IMG/VR virus record: IMGVR_UViG_3300005293_000042 | Coordinates: 1 to 41,332 of that record | Source of the DNA: a virus | Direction: 5' to 3' (one strand) | DNA length: 41,332 nucleotides | Shown: one piece after another, positions 39,514 through 41,332 of the stretch | Layout: the number at the start of each line of letters is the position of its first letter | How positions within the stretch are numbered: the first letter of the stretch is position 1 | Program-made: the position numbers and the translations under genes | Notes under the pieces: model-generated | Database searches by the model: none | What the model was told of the DNA's origin: nothing | What the model saw: only the letters and a program-made list of their open reading frames with translations

Positions 39514-39851
39514 GCGATTCCCTCCCTGTAGACGTTGATGCGCCACTCCAGCTCCTGGATCTGCTCCTTGACGGCTGTGATGGCGTATGAGGAAGTTGGA
39601 GGATCGAAGAGAAGGCGGACTCGGAGAAAGACATAGGTCTTTACCGAGTTAAGCCGAGGATCTCCTTCGAGGAACTGGGACCACAAGGCTGTGGCGTCCT
39701 CGATCATGAAGCCGTTAGGTGGCCCGACCCCAAGCTGATTCAGCGTGGAGAATACCGAGTTGATGTGAGTAATCACATCGAGATCGAAAGCCGGATCTTC
39801 AGGCGCAATGTTAAGAATCTTCTTGATGCTCTTGAGGATGCTATCTTCCAT
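39477..39851 (-). CDS. Head-tail connector-like protein (124 aa)
   Basis: The ATG at 39851 has AAGGAGG nine bases upstream; a GTG at 39860 is too close to it. The helical protein (MEDSILKSIKKILNIAPEDP, DVITHINSVFSTLNQLG, YVFLRVRLLFDPP) follows the pattern of phage gp6-like head-tail connector (adaptor) proteins. Its position before TerL, not after the capsid gene, is less common. The connector would bind the portal ring. Confidence 0.7.
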   Translation of the reverse strand: MEDSILKSIKKILNIAPEDPAFDLDVITHINSVFSTLNQLGVGPPNGFMIEDATALWSQFLEGDPRLNSVKTYVFLRVRLLFDPPTSSYAITAVKEQIQELEWRINVYREGIAWQPPVEPTLMP

Positions 39852-39899
39852 GGTGGTCACCTCCTTAAAACTGGTTCCATTTTGACAGTTGGTGAAGAA

Positions 39900-40505
39900 C
39901 TAGAGATGCGCCTCGCCCTGAACCCGACGAATGGCAGCAACGTTCTGCTCGAGACGATCGACATCTCGTCGCAGCTCCTTGACCTCAAGGGTCGAGAGGA
40001 GAAGCTTCTGGAGAAGACCGCCGACAGTGATGCCCTGCTTCTCGAAGTCCGGACCGAGCGCCTTGCCGACGCCAGTGCCCTTGAGCTCGATGACCTGATT
40101 CAGATCGAGTGCCACGTCATACTCCTTGTCGTTGAGGTGCTTGTCGTTGTTACGGTTGTAGACGAAGTGCCAAGGCTCGTTTGCAACGGTGTCCTTGACG
40201 AAGCCGTAGTCTTGGTGGGCACGAAGCCAGGTGCGAGCAGGTTCGGCGATGTCAACCGCATTGCCCTTCTCGTGATAGGAAGCATCGGAGCCGGGGTAAG
40301 CTGCGGTTGCCGCAAGCTCGCCGTTCTTGTACTTCCACCACAGCTCCCACTGCTCGGCGTTGGTGCGGCCGGCGTCGGAGAGACTCCCGCCGGGCATTCC
40401 CGCTGCCTTAGCTCGCTCGTATGCTGCGGCCGCCGCTGGGATGAGCCAGCCAGGCTTGTTGTTTCGACGATTGATGTCAGAGATCGTCTTCTTAGTCAGG
40501 GTCAC
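39900..40505 (-). CDS. Endolysin, M15 (VanY-type) peptidase (201 aa)
   Basis: I choose the GTG at 40505, which has AGAAGGGGG seven bases upstream; TTG 40532 and GTG 40529 are possible. GGSLSDAGRTNAEQWELWWK, SYHEKGNAVDIAEPARTWLR and ANEPWHFVYNR hold the zinc ligands (H-x6-D and H) of M15 D,D- or L,D-carboxypeptidases. The C-terminus (LQKLLLSTLEVKELRRDVDR) is a coiled coil and no wall-binding domain is seen. It cuts peptidoglycan at lysis. It lies in the packaging module, about 20 kb from the holin. Confidence 0.85.
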   Translation of the reverse strand: MTLTKKTISDINRRNNKPGWLIPAAAAAYERAKAAGMPGGSLSDAGRTNAEQWELWWKYKNGELAATAAYPGSDASYHEKGNAVDIAEPARTWLRAHQDYGFVKDTVANEPWHFVYNRNNDKHLNDKEYDVALDLNQVIELKGTGVGKALGPDFEKQGITVGGLLQKLLLSTLEVKELRRDVDRLEQNVAAIRRVQGEAHL

Positions 40506-40525
40506 GCTGCACCCCCTTCTGTTTG

Positions 40526-40942
40526 TCACCAAAGCTTCGTGTCGCCAGCCGTTCGCTCAGTAACTCCGCGGAAGAGCTGTGACTTATCGCCGTAGTGAAT
40601 GGCATTGTGCGTCTTGTGGCACGTTGTGATTAGGAATTCTGGCTCTAGAATAGCTTCGTTTCCATGCCTAATGTCGTCGACCGACATGGGGTTCATGTGG
40701 TGAATAACGAGCTTGGCGAAAACTTCGAAACCTTCTATGCCCAAATCACACCCGTTATCACGGGCAATAACATGCTGTCTAACCTGCTTCCACTCCCTTG
40801 AGGTGTAGAATTGCTGGTTCATATAGCGATCAAAACCGAAAGTAATGTCGCCGACCATTCCATTGAGACTCAAATAATCAAACCGCTCGTCGAAGGTCTC
40901 AAGGCGCCGAAGTTCCGAGTAAGTCCTAGTCGTCAAAGACAT
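40526..40942 (-). CDS. HNH endonuclease, terminase-associated (138 aa)
   Basis: The ATG at 40942 follows CAGGAGATTCTAG. The nuclease core is REWKQVRQHVIARDNGCDL, then LVIHHMNPM and CHKTHNAIHYG, giving the H-N-H set with an HH pair. HNH nucleases beside terminase genes stimulate the cutting of cos sites in other long-tailed phages. The gene overlaps the TerS-like gene by 17 bases. Confidence 0.8.
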   Translation of the reverse strand: MSLTTRTYSELRRLETFDERFDYLSLNGMVGDITFGFDRYMNQQFYTSREWKQVRQHVIARDNGCDLGIEGFEVFAKLVIHHMNPMSVDDIRHGNEAILEPEFLITTCHKTHNAIHYGDKSQLFRGVTERTAGDTKLW

Positions 40943-41267
40943 CTAGAATCTCCTGGCCCGAATACGCCTTCATCGCATTGAGTGCCTCGCCGTACATCTC
41001 CTCGACACGCTTCATAGAAGAGATGCTGTCAATCTTGGCGTCGAGTAGTGCAGTCTCGCGCGCAAGCTTAGCCTGCTCGAGTCGTTCTCGACTGGAAGCA
41101 AGCTTCAAATAATGAGAGACCACCTGAGCGGATGCTGTACCTTCGAGTAGCTGCTTCTCAGCCAAGTCGAAGGCCAAAGAAATGAGCTGGTTCTCTCTGG
41201 CGTCTGGAGTGGTGGCTGGTGGTCTCCGCTTTCGGGGTGGTTCGTCAGGCCTTTGGCGGGTTACCAT
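40926..41267 (-). CDS. Terminase small subunit-like protein (113 aa)
   Basis: The ATG at 41267 follows GGAGGAGG. The N-terminus is basic (TRQRPDEPPRKRRPP). ARENQLISLAFDLAEKQLLE, GTASAQVVSHYLKLASSRER and EEMYGEALNAMKAYSGQE then form long helices. This arrangement is widespread next to HNH and TerL genes and is often the DNA-recognition subunit of the terminase. It is the first gene of the leftward string, right at the window end where the packaging site would be expected. The assignment rests on position and helical composition. Confidence 0.6.
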   Translation of the reverse strand: MVTRQRPDEPPRKRRPPATTPDARENQLISLAFDLAEKQLLEGTASAQVVSHYLKLASSRERLEQAKLARETALLDAKIDSISSMKRVEEMYGEALNAMKAYSGQEILDVFDD

Positions 41268-41332
41268 GGCACCTCCTCCCGGTTGGACATGGGATTGCTT
41301 CCAGAAAATATCCCCCCGGAGCAATTTTTAGT

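Noticed and set aside
1-41332. Attachment sites or integrase-linked repeats
   Set aside because: No tyrosine or serine recombinase motifs were found in any frame and no tRNA-derived end repeats are visible.

Overview
This window looks like a complete or nearly complete genome of a long-tailed (siphovirus-type) double-stranded DNA phage of a Gram-positive host. An actinobacterium is most likely: the sequence is moderately GC-rich and carries a ReqiPepy6 Gp37-like tail protein, DUF6353-like membrane proteins and an M15 endolysin. Every convincing gene lies on the minus strand, so the genome reads from right (41.3 kb) to left (1). It opens with a terminase-small-like gene and closes with a strong terminator at bases 4-35. 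I found no integrase, repressor, tRNA or CRISPR array, which suggests a virulent phage.

Layout in the direction of transcription. 41.3-37.3 kb is the packaging module: TerS-like protein, HNH nuclease, M15 endolysin (in an unusual place), a head-tail connector, a tagged small protein and TerL. 37.3-35.8 kb holds three more proteins that begin with the same peptide tag (H-Y/F-GVKGM-K/R-WGV-R/K-K), one of them a GNAT acetyltransferase. 35.8-31.5 kb is the head: portal, scaffold-like protein, a protease-capsid fusion, head closure and tail terminator. 31.3-20.7 kb is the tail: three related tail-tube-like proteins, a chaperone, a collagen-like/lectin-like fibre, a 1434-residue tape measure, a distal tail protein and the Gp37-like protein. 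A small membrane protein and a Dp-1-type holin follow.

19.9-14.2 kb is rich in small membrane proteins, several in near-identical cassettes: conserved promoter, one gene, terminator with a shared loop. 13.7-9.9 kb encodes one very large replicase with helicase, primase and family-B polymerase parts. 9.9-6.4 kb carries small accessory genes, including a probable anti-CBASS-type (Acb2-like) hairpin protein fused to a zinc finger and a secreted protein. A structured non-coding stretch ends at about 6.17 kb. 5.9-0.04 kb holds an SF2 helicase, a homing-type HNH nuclease, two overlapping PD-(D/E)XK nucleases and an 897-residue protein with the signature of a single-chain, two-barrel RNA polymerase (YonO/QDE-1-like).

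The most interesting points are this RNA polymerase, which has helix-turn-helix segments at both ends and a tag-like N-terminus; the tag family, which could mark proteins for loading into the head; and the promoter/terminator cassettes. One testable picture is that the phage-encoded polymerase serves one of the conserved promoter sets and may be carried in the virion. That picture is inference. The individual motifs are visible in the sequence.
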